The notes: generated by a model not told the origin, from the letters alone. A DNA stretch of 6,457 nt from an uncultured Eubacteriales bacterium (GCA_900321365.1 ONVT01000159.1:1-6457); one strand, 5' to 3'. Positions 1 through 5,964 are shown, counted from the first letter of the stretch. Numbers and translations: made by a program.

Positions 1-620
1 AGGCAGATTCCATGCAGAGCGCAGAGGAGGCAGATTCCATGCAGAGTGCAGCACAGGCAGATTCCGCGCAGGAAGCCGGGGCTGCGGCAGATGAGGATAT
101 CATCGTTCAGCGGGAGACGCTGAGTGCGAAGGGAGCAGAAGCCGCGGGAGCGGGCGCAACGATGTATATTCCGAACCCCTTCGTTGAAGTGGAAACGATC
201 GGGGAGGCCGAGGAGAAGACTGGTTTCACCTTCTCTCTGCCAGAGGCGGAGAAACCTTACAATACGCAGATCATCCGTGTCATGAAGGATGAGATGATCG
301 AGGTCATCTATCTGGATGACCAGGATCAGGAAGGATACCGGATCCGCAAGGGGAAGGACATGGGGGAGGACATCAGCGGAGACTATAATAATTATGCGGC
401 AGAGGACGTCCTTGTATCGGATGAGAAGAAGGATGATCTGAAGGATAAGCAGAGAGATGATCTGAAGATTCAGGTCCGCGGTGACAGGGAAGGTCAGTGG
501 AGCACGGCTGTCTGGACACAGGAGGACCAGGATGGAGTCCTTTATTCCTATTCGGTCTGCGGTGACCGGAAAACATTCTCATCGGAAGAGATTCTCTGTC
601 TCGCAGCAGAAATGTCCTGA
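1..620 (+). CDS. C-terminal part of a repeat-containing, probably extracytoplasmic protein with a DISGDYN-type domain (5' end outside window)
   Basis: The reading frame is open from base 3 and ends with TGA at 618-620. Its N-terminus lies upstream, because the 9-residue repeats at the left edge run off the window, so the ATG at 12 is an internal Met. Roughly the first 50 visible residues are low-complexity (Ala, Asp, Glu, Gln, Ser), like an extracellular linker. After them comes a compact domain beginning IPNPFVEVETI, with MIEVIYLDD, YRIRKGKD and DISGDYN motifs and ending in a W-x-x-x-D-x-x-x-Y-S-Y-S stretch. I recall this pattern from Lachnospiraceae proteins that often sit C-terminal to an anti-sigma-like or lipoprotein N-terminus, sometimes labelled DUF4367; the family name is uncertain. 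No enzymatic motif is visible. The domain contains a short in-frame duplication (DDLKDKQR/DDLKIQVR). Function unknown. The gene is followed by a 224-base gap before the EAL gene, so the two are probably separate transcription units. Confidence 0.7.
   Translation, partial: ADSMQSAEEADSMQSAAQADSAQEAGAAADEDIIVQRETLSAKGAEAAGAGATMYIPNPFVEVETIGEAEEKTGFTFSLPEAEKPYNTQIIRVMKDEMIEVIYLDDQDQEGYRIRKGKDMGEDISGDYNNYAAEDVLVSDEKKDDLKDKQRDDLKIQVRGDREGQWSTAVWTQEDQDGVLYSYSVCGDRKTFSSEEILCLAAEMS
3..83 (+). repeat. 27-bp in-frame tandem repeats encoding ADSMQSAxx
   Basis: Two nearly identical 27-bp copies (3-29 and 30-56) and a diverged third (57-83) encode ADSMQSAEE, ADSMQSAAQ and ADSAQEAGA. The unit is a multiple of three, so copy-number change would keep the frame. 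The array runs off the left edge of the window and its total length is unknown. It forms the flexible linker in front of the folded domain. Confidence 0.85.
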
Positions 621-696
621 CCAGCGCATTGTTAAACATGTCTAAAAAAGTTGGAGAAACCGGCAGATCGTTGGAAATTCAAAGAATAGTTAATCT

Positions 697-715
697 ATGA
701 CAAATACGTTATGAT
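697..715 (+). promoter_or_regulatory. Weak candidate promoter region upstream of the EAL gene
   Basis: The 621-844 gap is noticeably AT-richer than the flanking genes. The best -10-like hexamer is TATGAT at 710-715, but no good -35 lies 16-18 bases upstream. A second weak -10-like hexamer, TATACA, is at 761-766. The heptamer CGTTATG occurs twice, at 707-713 and 731-737. No strong terminator hairpin with a T-tract follows the upstream gene, and I see no recognisable cyclic-di-GMP riboswitch core. Transcription of the EAL gene probably starts in this gap, but the exact site cannot be assigned by eye. Confidence 0.2.
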
Positions 716-823
716 AGGGGTATCTGAAGTCGTTATGTGAGGACCTGTACATAAATATCTTATACATTCTGCTTGTCTTTTCCTTTGATTGTACCAGGTG
801 AGATATCCTTACATAGCCGGAAT

Positions 824-831
824 GGAAAGGA
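824..831 (+). promoter_or_regulatory. Ribosome binding site for the EAL gene
   Basis: GGAAAGGA lies 13 bases before the ATG at 845, slightly far but the best Shine-Dalgarno in the area. The frame stays open upstream to a TTG at 773, but that start has no purine-rich site close in front and would add 24 residues before the first hydrophobic segment, so ATG 845 is preferred. Confidence 0.5.
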
Positions 832-844
832 TCTCTGTATCATT

Positions 845-2761
845 ATGACCTGGAATTTCAGCTTTTGTCTGGTTACCGGAATCATGCTGATGGTTATCTG
901 CGGCTATTATGCGGCATACCCCAGGCTTCCGGTTGCTCTGAACAGATATTTCATTACGCTGGTCGTGACAGAAGTCCTGACCCTTGCTTCGGATATCCTC
1001 TCCACATGGATGGATATGAACCATGGGTCATTTCCCATCTGGCTTCTCTATATTGCCAACATGCTGTTCTTCCTCTTCTTCGTGGCGAGGAGCTACGGCC
1101 TTTATGCTTATACTGTCACCCTGCTTTGCAGCAGGAGTGTGCGCAGACGATTCTCCTGGGTCGGACGGATCTTCGCGATCCTGTTCTGGGCGATCATCCT
1201 GAGCAGCTTCTTCACAGGGGCGGTGTTCTCCATTGACAGCAATGGATATCACAGCGGTCCGTTGTATATGCTGGTTGTCTATGGAGAGCTCTATCTGTTC
1301 CTGATCCTGGGGCTGTATCTGCTGCTTCTGTACAGGAAGAATCTCGGTGACAGCTTTTTCTACGGAATGCTGCTGATCTATACAATTCTGACGATCGGCG
1401 GCATCTGCCGGTATCTCTTCCCCGGTATTCTTCTGATGGATACCTTCTTCATGATCTCCATCATGATCCTTTATATCACGATCCATAACGCGGACCTGTT
1501 CCGCGAGAGCAGGACGATGTCCTTCGACTATCAGGCCTTTGAGATGGTAATGAGAGAGCATCACAGCTACGGAACCTGGTATCAGCTGATCGGGATCATG
1601 TCTTACAACTACAATGAGTCGCGCCAGATCTACGGGGGAGTCCAGATAGACCGTGCGCTTACCCAGATCAGCAGGTATCTCCGGGAGATGTTTCGCGACG
1701 GCACGATCTTCTATGAGAGATCCGGATGCTTTCTGATCCTTATCGAAGGAAAAGAAGCTGCACAAAGAGCAATTAAGGAGATTCTTCCTGATGTGAGGCG
1801 CAGGTTCCGGGAATCGTGGAGCGATGAGGATTCAAGGGTTTACATGAACATTGTGTTCGGCCAGATGAATTCGGATCTGCAGATTCCTTCCGTAGACCTG
1901 GAGCTGGAGGTGATCCGGAGGCTCCTGGAGAAGGGCGGGAACGGAGAGCTGAATCAGGACTTTGTCGTAGACAGCGGCATGATCGATTCGATTGCCAGGG
2001 AATTCACGGTTAAGAAGGCGCTCAGTGATGCCCTTCAAAAGAACGGAATCCAGGTGTATATGCAGCCGATCATCGAGGCGAAGACCGGAAAAGTGGTTGG
2101 CGCGGAGGCTCTGTCCAGGCTTTTCGATCCAAAACTCGGGCTGATCCCTCCGTCGGAGTTTATTCCACTGGCAGAGCGCTCCGGAAGCATCATACAGATC
2201 GGGGAACAGGTTCTCTCAAAGACCTGCCAGTTCCTGAATAATAACAGGGAGGCCCTGTCCGGCCTGAGCTTTGTCAATATCAATCTCTCTCCGATCCAGT
2301 GCATGGATCACGATCTTTCCGGCACCTTCGACATGGTTCCGAAGTCTTACGGGATTGATCCCGGGAAGCTTCACCTCGAGATCACGGAGGAGAGTCTGGT
2401 GGAACCGGATATCCTCAGGAACCAGATGGATCTTCTCCGGATGATCGGATATTCATTTGCGCTGGATGACTATGGGAGCGGGTACGCGAACCAGTTCCAG
2501 ATCAAGATGTTCCCCTTCACGGGGATCAAACTCGACATGAAAATCGTGTGGGCGCATTTTGCGGATCCTGACGCGATCCTGCCGAACGCGGTGAACACGT
2601 TCCTCGACCGTGGCCTGAGTGTCACGGCAGAGGGAGTGGAGAGCGAGGAGATGGCAAGGCAGCTCACAGAGATGGGATGCACCTATCTGCAGGGCTTCTA
2701 CTACTCAAAGCCGCTGCCGATGGAGGAATTCGTGAAATATGTGCAGAGGGAGGCGTCGTAG
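845..2761 (+). CDS. Membrane-anchored cyclic-di-GMP phosphodiesterase (7TM, degenerate GGDEF, EAL)
   Basis: A 638-aa protein predicted to hydrolyse cyclic di-GMP to pGpG at the inner face of the membrane. Seven hydrophobic segments lie at about residues 4-24, 34-54, 64-92, 108-130, 140-162, 171-191 and 193-214, a possible ligand- or membrane-sensing input. Residues about 226-345 occupy the GGDEF position, but the signature is replaced by ERSGCFLIL (291-299), so it should not make cyclic di-GMP and is probably regulatory. The EAL domain (about 395-635) keeps the conserved set: MQPI (406-409), EALSR (E421), N480 in NINLS, E512 in LEITE, D541-D542 in DDYGSGY, K562 in IKLD, E596 in AEGVE and Q616 in QGF. 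Spacing fits active EAL enzymes, so catalytic activity is expected (inference). The TAG stop lies 9 bases before the hairpin array. Processes controlled (motility, adhesion, exopolysaccharide) cannot be read from this context. Confidence 0.93.
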   Translation: MTWNFSFCLVTGIMLMVICGYYAAYPRLPVALNRYFITLVVTEVLTLASDILSTWMDMNHGSFPIWLLYIANMLFFLFFVARSYGLYAYTVTLLCSRSVRRRFSWVGRIFAILFWAIILSSFFTGAVFSIDSNGYHSGPLYMLVVYGELYLFLILGLYLLLLYRKNLGDSFFYGMLLIYTILTIGGICRYLFPGILLMDTFFMISIMILYITIHNADLFRESRTMSFDYQAFEMVMREHHSYGTWYQLIGIMSYNYNESRQIYGGVQIDRALTQISRYLREMFRDGTIFYERSGCFLILIEGKEAAQRAIKEILPDVRRRFRESWSDEDSRVYMNIVFGQMNSDLQIPSVDLELEVIRRLLEKGGNGELNQDFVVDSGMIDSIAREFTVKKALSDALQKNGIQVYMQPIIEAKTGKVVGAEALSRLFDPKLGLIPPSEFIPLAERSGSIIQIGEQVLSKTCQFLNNNREALSGLSFVNINLSPIQCMDHDLSGTFDMVPKSYGIDPGKLHLEITEESLVEPDILRNQMDLLRMIGYSFALDDYGSGYANQFQIKMFPFTGIKLDMKIVWAHFADPDAILPNAVNTFLDRGLSVTAEGVESEEMARQLTEMGCTYLQGFYYSKPLPMEEFVKYVQREAS

Positions 2762-2913
2762 GGCGCAGACTATTCCAGAAAACCAGAAAATCTGCGTACA
2801 TGAAGGCCGGGAAACGCCTGCCTGTACGCAGATTATTTCAGAAAACCAGAAAATCTGCGTATATGGAGGCCAGGAAGACGCCTGTCCGTACGCAAATTAT
2901 TTCAAATAACCAG

Positions 2914-2964
2914 AAAATCTGCGTATATGGAGGCCGGAAGACGCCTGCCCATACGCAGATTTTT
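2914..2964. terminator. Candidate bidirectional intrinsic terminator within unit 3 of the array
   Basis: The stem CTGCGTAT (2919-2926) pairs with ATACGCAG (2951-2958), extended inside by AGGC (2931-2934) with GCCT (2943-2946). On the plus strand it is followed by A then five T (2960-2964). On the minus strand it is followed by A then four T (complement of 2914-2917). It could end the EAL transcript and the mutase transcript from opposite sides. The T-tracts are short, so efficiency is uncertain. The two other units have the same layout with weaker plus-strand T-runs. Confidence 0.55.
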
Positions 2965-2996
2965 GCTAAATCCAGAAAATACTGCGTATGGGCAGG
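2944..2996. other. Perfect 15-bp inverted repeat at the mutase-proximal end of the array
   Basis: CCTGCCCATACGCAG (2944-2958) is exactly complementary to CTGCGTATGGGCAGG (2982-2996), with a 23-base A/T-rich loop. It is the longest uninterrupted stem in the array and lies just beyond the mutase stop codon. Its left arm is shared with the unit 3 hairpin, so the two folds exclude each other. No T-tract follows on either strand, so it resembles an mRNA 3'-end stabiliser more than a classical terminator (inference). Confidence 0.85.
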
Positions 2997-3008
2997 TTGA
3001 AAGGGGGT

Positions 3009-4838
3009 TTACTCTACGGCGCTGATGGTTTCCAGGACGGCGTCGCGGATCTTTCCGTTGACCTCCTGCGCCTTCTCGGGGGAATCCTGTTTCGAATAGA
3101 AGTAGAACTTGATCTTCGGTTCGGTTCCGGACGGACGCACCGCGAACCAGGAGCCGTTCTCCAGGAAGAATCTCAGCACGTTGGACGCCGGGATGTCTTC
3201 ATATCCATTCTTATAATCGATGACCTTCGTCACCCGGTAGCCGGCAACCGAATCCCAGACAGCAGGTGCCTTGGCGGCTCCTGCAGCTCCTTTCGCTGCT
3301 GAGGCGTCTTCTGCAGCGGCCTGTGCCGCGGCGGGGGCGGAATCTGCCAGGGTCCCTGAAGCGGCGGGATGCACCCTGTCCATGGGGAGGTTTGTCCGGA
3401 CACTGTCCATCATCCGGCCGATCCGCTGCGCGCCTGGGATCCCCTTCAGGATGAGGTTCGGCTCCAGCTCGGAATAGTATCCGTAGCGCGCTCCCAGCTC
3501 GGAGAGGATCTGGAAGAGTGTCTTGCCCTGCTTCCGGTAGTAGGCCGCTGCCTCGGCGATAAGCATGCCGGCGCTGATGCCGTCTTTGTCACGGATCTCG
3601 GGGCACGCCGCGTAGCCGACGGACTCCTCATAGCCGAACAGGTAGGAGTAGTGATTCTTCTCGAGGAAGGGAATCCGTCCGCAGATATTCTTGAATCCGG
3701 TCAGTGCCTCGAACATCTTCACGCCGTAGGAATCCGCGATCTCCTCCGACAGGGAGGATGTGACGATGGACTTGACCATCGCGCCTCTTTCGGGCAGCGT
3801 TCCCGCATCGCGGTGTCCTTCCAGAATGTAGTTGACGAGCAGGTAGCCGGTCTGGTTTCCGTTCAGCGGGACATATTCCCCGTCGTCGCCCATCAGCTCG
3901 ATCGCGAAACGGTCGGAGTCCGGGTCGGTCGCCATCAGAAGCTCGGCGCCGATCTCATGTCCAAGCTTCTCGCTGAGCCGGAACGCCTTCGGATCCTCCG
4001 GATTCGGGTAGCCGACCGTTGTGAAGTCAGGGTCAGGATCCTTCTGTTCGGGAACGATCTGCACATTCGTGAAGCCCCTCTCCCTCATCATAGTGGAAAA
4101 TGGAACCGAGCCGGCTCCGTTGAGCGGGGTGTAGACGATCGGAATCGATAGATCCAGTTCATCCCCGTCATGGATCGCGATCGCCTTGACCATGTCGAGG
4201 TAGATGCGGTCTTCCTTCTCGCCCAGGAGAGTGATCTTTCCCTGCTCCACAAACGCGTCATATTCGGAATAGTCAACGTCACAGCCGGTAAAATAATCCA
4301 GCTTCTCTATGCTGCGCATCATCCCGTCCGCAACCTCGGCGCTGACCTGGCATCCGTCGTCCCAGTAGACCTTGTAGCCGTTGTATTCCGGCGGATTGTG
4401 GGAGGCGGTGATGTTGATGCCGGAGACGGTGCCTTTTACACGGATGAGGCAGGCAAGCTCAGGCGTCGCCCGCATCCCGGGGAAGGTATAGACCGTGATA
4501 CCGGCCCGCGCGAGGATGCACGCGGCAAGGCGTGAGAACTCCTTCGAGTAATGTCTCGGATCATGCGCGATGATCACGCCTTTTTTCATCGCCTCAGGGC
4601 CCGCATTGCGGATATAGTCCACGATGCCCCTTGTGGCGCGACCCACCGTATAGACATTCATGCAGTTCGTGCCGACGCCTGTCACGCCGCGGAGGCCGGC
4701 GGTTCCAAAGACCATATCCTGGGAAAAACGTTCGGCCATCTCGGTCTCATTTTGCTCCAGCGCTTCGAGCTGGGGGCGGAGCGGGTCGTCTACAGGTATA
4801 TGTTTCATCCAGATATCGAATCGTTCTCTGTAATTCAT
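3009..4838 (-). CDS. pgcA: Alpha-D-phosphohexomutase (phosphoglucomutase/phosphomannomutase, PgcA type)
   Basis: A 609-aa cytoplasmic enzyme of the alpha-D-phosphohexomutase superfamily that interconverts hexose 6-phosphate and 1-phosphate through a phosphoserine, feeding glucose-1-phosphate to UDP-glucose, glycogen or cell-envelope glycan synthesis. Motifs in order: GTAGLRG (45-51), active-site loop TASHNP with phosphoserine S146, metal-binding DPDSDR (305-310), GFKNICGRI (381-389), sugar-binding GYEES (402-406) and phosphate-binding RPSGTEPK (568-575). All four functional loops are intact, so activity is expected. Glucose versus mannose preference cannot be settled by eye; length and motifs resemble Firmicutes PgcA. 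An Ala-rich stretch at about residues 491-527 (3258-3368) interrupts the segment before the C-terminal domain and makes the protein longer than the roughly 580 residues usual for the family. Start: ATG at 4836-4838 with AAGGAAG (4845-4851) six bases upstream. It is convergent with the EAL gene and divergent from the downstream cluster. Confidence 0.93.
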   Translation of the reverse strand: MNYRERFDIWMKHIPVDDPLRPQLEALEQNETEMAERFSQDMVFGTAGLRGVTGVGTNCMNVYTVGRATRGIVDYIRNAGPEAMKKGVIIAHDPRHYSKEFSRLAACILARAGITVYTFPGMRATPELACLIRVKGTVSGINITASHNPPEYNGYKVYWDDGCQVSAEVADGMMRSIEKLDYFTGCDVDYSEYDAFVEQGKITLLGEKEDRIYLDMVKAIAIHDGDELDLSIPIVYTPLNGAGSVPFSTMMRERGFTNVQIVPEQKDPDPDFTTVGYPNPEDPKAFRLSEKLGHEIGAELLMATDPDSDRFAIELMGDDGEYVPLNGNQTGYLLVNYILEGHRDAGTLPERGAMVKSIVTSSLSEEIADSYGVKMFEALTGFKNICGRIPFLEKNHYSYLFGYEESVGYAACPEIRDKDGISAGMLIAEAAAYYRKQGKTLFQILSELGARYGYYSELEPNLILKGIPGAQRIGRMMDSVRTNLPMDRVHPAASGTLADSAPAAAQAAAEDASAAKGAAGAAKAPAVWDSVAGYRVTKVIDYKNGYEDIPASNVLRFFLENGSWFAVRPSGTEPKIKFYFYSKQDSPEKAQEVNGKIRDAVLETISAVE

Positions 4839-4880
4839 CCTACACTTCCTTTCCGCACGACTTTTTTCTGTTCCGGAATT

Positions 4881-4899
4881 CTGTCTGCCGAAGCAGCAG
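4881..4899 (-). promoter_or_regulatory. UUCG-tetraloop hairpin in the mutase mRNA leader
   Basis: On the minus strand CTGC-TTCG-GCAG (complement of 4896-4885) forms a stem closed by the very stable C(UUCG)G tetraloop. An A bulge and a further CTG/CAG pairing (4899-4897 with 4883-4881) extend it. It falls within the roughly 80-base leader between the proposed promoter and the start codon. No T-tract follows, so it is not a terminator; it may stabilise the mRNA end or only shape the leader. Confidence 0.45.
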
Positions 4900-4924
4900 C
4901 TGTACAGTCAGAACCTATGTCATT

Positions 4925-4953
4925 ATTATACTGAAATTGTGTTATTATGTACA
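4925..4953 (-). promoter_or_regulatory. Sigma-A-type promoter for the phosphohexomutase
   Basis: Read on the minus strand, a -35-like TGTACA (4953-4948, four of six matches to TTGACA) is followed after 17 bases by a perfect -10 TATAAT (4930-4925). Transcription would start near 4918, leaving a leader of about 80 bases before the ATG. The surrounding sequence is AT-rich, in contrast to the adjacent genes. Confidence 0.65.
4940..4948 (+). promoter_or_regulatory. Candidate extended -10 promoter for the rightward cluster
   Basis: TGT followed directly by TATTAT (4943-4948) matches an extended -10 element (TGn plus five of six hexamer bases). No good -35 lies upstream, which extended -10 promoters can tolerate. 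It overlaps the minus-strand -35 at 4948-4953, so the two promoters could interfere. Transcription would start near 4955, leaving a leader of about 115 bases before the GTG at 5070. That leader is GC-rich and shows no known riboswitch or T-box pattern. Confidence 0.4.
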
Positions 4954-5069
4954 AGGATAGTTTGGGCGCGGGCTCTGGTGGCTCACAGAGGCGGTCCCGC
5001 AGCAGCGGAGGGTGTGATTTGTAACGAGCTGCCAGGACAGGATGCGGAAGAAAGAATCTGAGGTGCCAT

Positions 5070-5402
5070 GTGAAAGAGAAGATTGAGCGCACGCTGCGTT
5101 ATGTCGAAGAACTGTTTGTAAAATACGGTGCCAGGCCTGTACCGGGGGAAGGAGAGAAGTTTCATCTCCGCGGTACATACTGTCTGGACGGGACTTATTA
5201 CCGCGCGGAAGCGGATGAGTTTGAGGAAGGATGGGCAATTGTTATCACGGCGACAGACAATCCGGAGTATGCCCGGTTCGGGCTGGAGGATAACATCGCC
5301 GGTTTCCCCGTGGATACGCCCAGGGAGCAGATTGAGAAAGAGATCCGCTGCGTGTTCGGGATCGATGCGTATCCTGACAGCCCGGGGGATGTTACGGAAT
5401 AA
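5070..5402 (+). CDS. Small acidic protein of unknown function (110 aa)
   Basis: I do not recognise this family. The start is GTG at 5070 with GAGGTG (5060-5065) four bases ahead; an in-frame stop at 5022-5024 and the lack of any later Met make it the only reasonable start. It is soluble and acidic, with no signal peptide, membrane segment or Cys/His metal cluster. By eye the layout is an N-terminal helix (residues 2-20), three or more strands around FHLRGTYCLDG, TYYRAEADEFE and GWAIVITATD, and a C-terminal helix (PREQIEKEIRCVF), an alpha-beta-alpha arrangement. Regular codon use, a convincing Shine-Dalgarno and alternation of hydrophobic and charged residues support a real gene. It is probably the first gene of the rightward cluster, 63 bases before the HAD gene. 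A partner or regulatory role for its neighbours is possible, but nothing in the sequence shows it. Confidence 0.75.
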   Translation: MKEKIERTLRYVEELFVKYGARPVPGEGEKFHLRGTYCLDGTYYRAEADEFEEGWAIVITATDNPEYARFGLEDNIAGFPVDTPREQIEKEIRCVFGIDAYPDSPGDVTE

Positions 5403-5410
5403 ATTATATT

Positions 5411-5435
5411 CAACGTCAAAATACTTTTGACGTTG
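5411..5435. promoter_or_regulatory. Perfect 25-bp palindrome between the 110-aa gene and the HAD gene
   Basis: CAACGTCAAAA (5411-5421) and TTTTGACGTTG (5425-5435) are exactly complementary around a three-base centre TAC. It starts 8 bases after the upstream stop and ends 30 bases before the ATG at 5466. As DNA it looks like an operator for a dimeric regulator; as RNA it is a tight hairpin. No T-run follows the right arm, so a classical terminator is unlikely. An intercistronic processing or stabilising element is another option. Confidence 0.7.
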
Positions 5436-5465
5436 CTGCCTGCTGTTTCAAGAAAGAAGACTGCC

Positions 5466-5948
5466 ATGCGTATTTCCTTTGATCTGGATGAAGTGCTGTT
5501 TGTGGATCCGGACACGTTTGAAACGGAAGAACCGCCGCGATTTCCGATGAACCGGATCTATCCGGAACGTCTGCGCAAAGGCACGGTCCGCCTGATCCAG
5601 ACCCTCCGGAAGGAGGGTTTCGAGGTGTGGGTCTACACCTCTTCTTTCCGGTCGGAGCGGTATATCCGATCGCTCTTTCGTAACTACGGGATTCAGTTTG
5701 ACGAGATTATCAACAGCCAGCGCCACCTGAAGGAGGTCCAGAAGAACCGTCCGGACCTTCTGCCGCAGAAGATGCCGGGACATTACCGGATCGGGCTGCA
5801 TATCGACGATGAGGATGTTATTCATCAATATGGGAAAAGGCTGGGGTTCCGGACCTATAAGGTATGCGATCCGGATCCGGACTGGGTGGAGAAGGTGCTG
5901 GCGGAAGCACGCCGCGTGCGTGAGATCACAGAGCGGGCAGAGCATTGA
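5466..5948 (+). CDS. HAD-superfamily putative phosphatase (160 aa)
   Basis: A short cytoplasmic haloacid-dehalogenase-fold hydrolase. Motif I is FDLDEVLF with nucleophile D6 and acid/base D8. Motif II is VYTSS (T58 or S59). A motif III Lys may be K89, K93 or K102. Motif IV is HIDDEDVI with D114-D115 as Mg2+ ligands. The order and spacing fit a minimal Rossmann core with a small or absent cap, seen in some nucleotidase and protein-phosphatase relatives; the substrate cannot be inferred. Residues 13-30 (rich in Asp, Glu, Pro) may form a short cap or lid. ATG 5466 was chosen because it begins directly at the first beta strand (MRISFDLD) and has AAGAAAGAAG (5450-5459) six bases upstream; an upstream in-frame TTG at 5427 lies inside the palindrome and would add 13 unconvincing residues. 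The ParB-like gene starts 16 bases after its stop, so the two are probably co-translated. Confidence 0.85.
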   Translation: MRISFDLDEVLFVDPDTFETEEPPRFPMNRIYPERLRKGTVRLIQTLRKEGFEVWVYTSSFRSERYIRSLFRNYGIQFDEIINSQRHLKEVQKNRPDLLPQKMPGHYRIGLHIDDEDVIHQYGKRLGFRTYKVCDPDPDWVEKVLAEARRVREITERAEH

Positions 5949-5954
5949 TACCAT

Positions 5955-5960
5955 GGAGGG
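5955..5960 (+). promoter_or_regulatory. Ribosome binding site deciding the ParB-like start
   Basis: GGAGGG lies four bases before ATG 5965. An earlier in-frame ATG at 5953 has no Shine-Dalgarno upstream and would place this site inside the gene, so 5965 is the better start. The short distance from the HAD stop (5948) suits translational coupling. Confidence 0.7.
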
Positions 5961-5964
5961 CACG

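Larger units (their letters stand above)
2771..2996. repeat. Tandem array of 63-64 bp hairpin-forming units between convergent genes
   Basis: Three full units lie at 2771-2833, 2834-2897 and 2898-2960, with a degenerate partial fourth at 2961-2996. Each unit has an A-rich lead (CCAGAAAAT), then CTGCGTAY, a central AGGC...GCCT inverted pair, and a right arm RTACGCAR. The array starts 9 bases after the EAL stop and ends 12 bases before the mutase stop. Each unit folds: CTGCGTACA pairs with TGTACGCAG in unit 1 (2792-2800 with 2823-2831). The eighth stem pair is C-G in unit 1 (2799-2824), T-G in unit 2 (2862-2888) and T-A in unit 3 (2926-2951), so pairing is maintained through change. Right and left arms of neighbouring units can also pair (ACGCAGATT with AATCTGCGT), giving an alternative fold. 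An open frame runs through the array, but the 64-bp unit shifts its phase, so it is not coding. Confidence 0.9.

Noticed and set aside
773..844. Extended N-terminus of the EAL protein from TTG 773
   Set aside because: No Shine-Dalgarno near it, and the 24 extra residues precede the natural first membrane segment; ATG 845 fits better.
621..844. Cyclic-di-GMP riboswitch in front of the EAL gene
   Set aside because: I could not find the conserved GEMM core or its two-helix layout in this AT-rich gap.
1028..1765. A 245-codon minus-strand frame inside the EAL gene
   Set aside because: Low-complexity His/Gln/Asp-rich translation and opposite to a frame with clear membrane and domain structure.
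2771..2996. CRISPR array
   Set aside because: The whole 63-bp unit is conserved, with no constant-repeat and variable-spacer pattern, and no cas gene is nearby.
2677..3000. A 107-codon open frame with repeated KSAYM-type peptides across the hairpin array
   Set aside because: It begins inside the EAL gene in another frame, has no ribosome site, and its repeat phase shifts because one unit is 64 bp; the peptides are just translated hairpins.
3369..4151. A 260-codon plus-strand open frame antisense to the mutase
   Set aside because: It is a shadow of a GC-biased true gene; its translation lacks recognisable domains, while the minus strand holds all mutase motifs.
5014..5061. A 15-codon small ORF from GTG in the leader of the 110-aa gene
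   Set aside because: The GGAGGG site ends one base before the GTG, too close for initiation, and the peptide shows no leader-like codon run.
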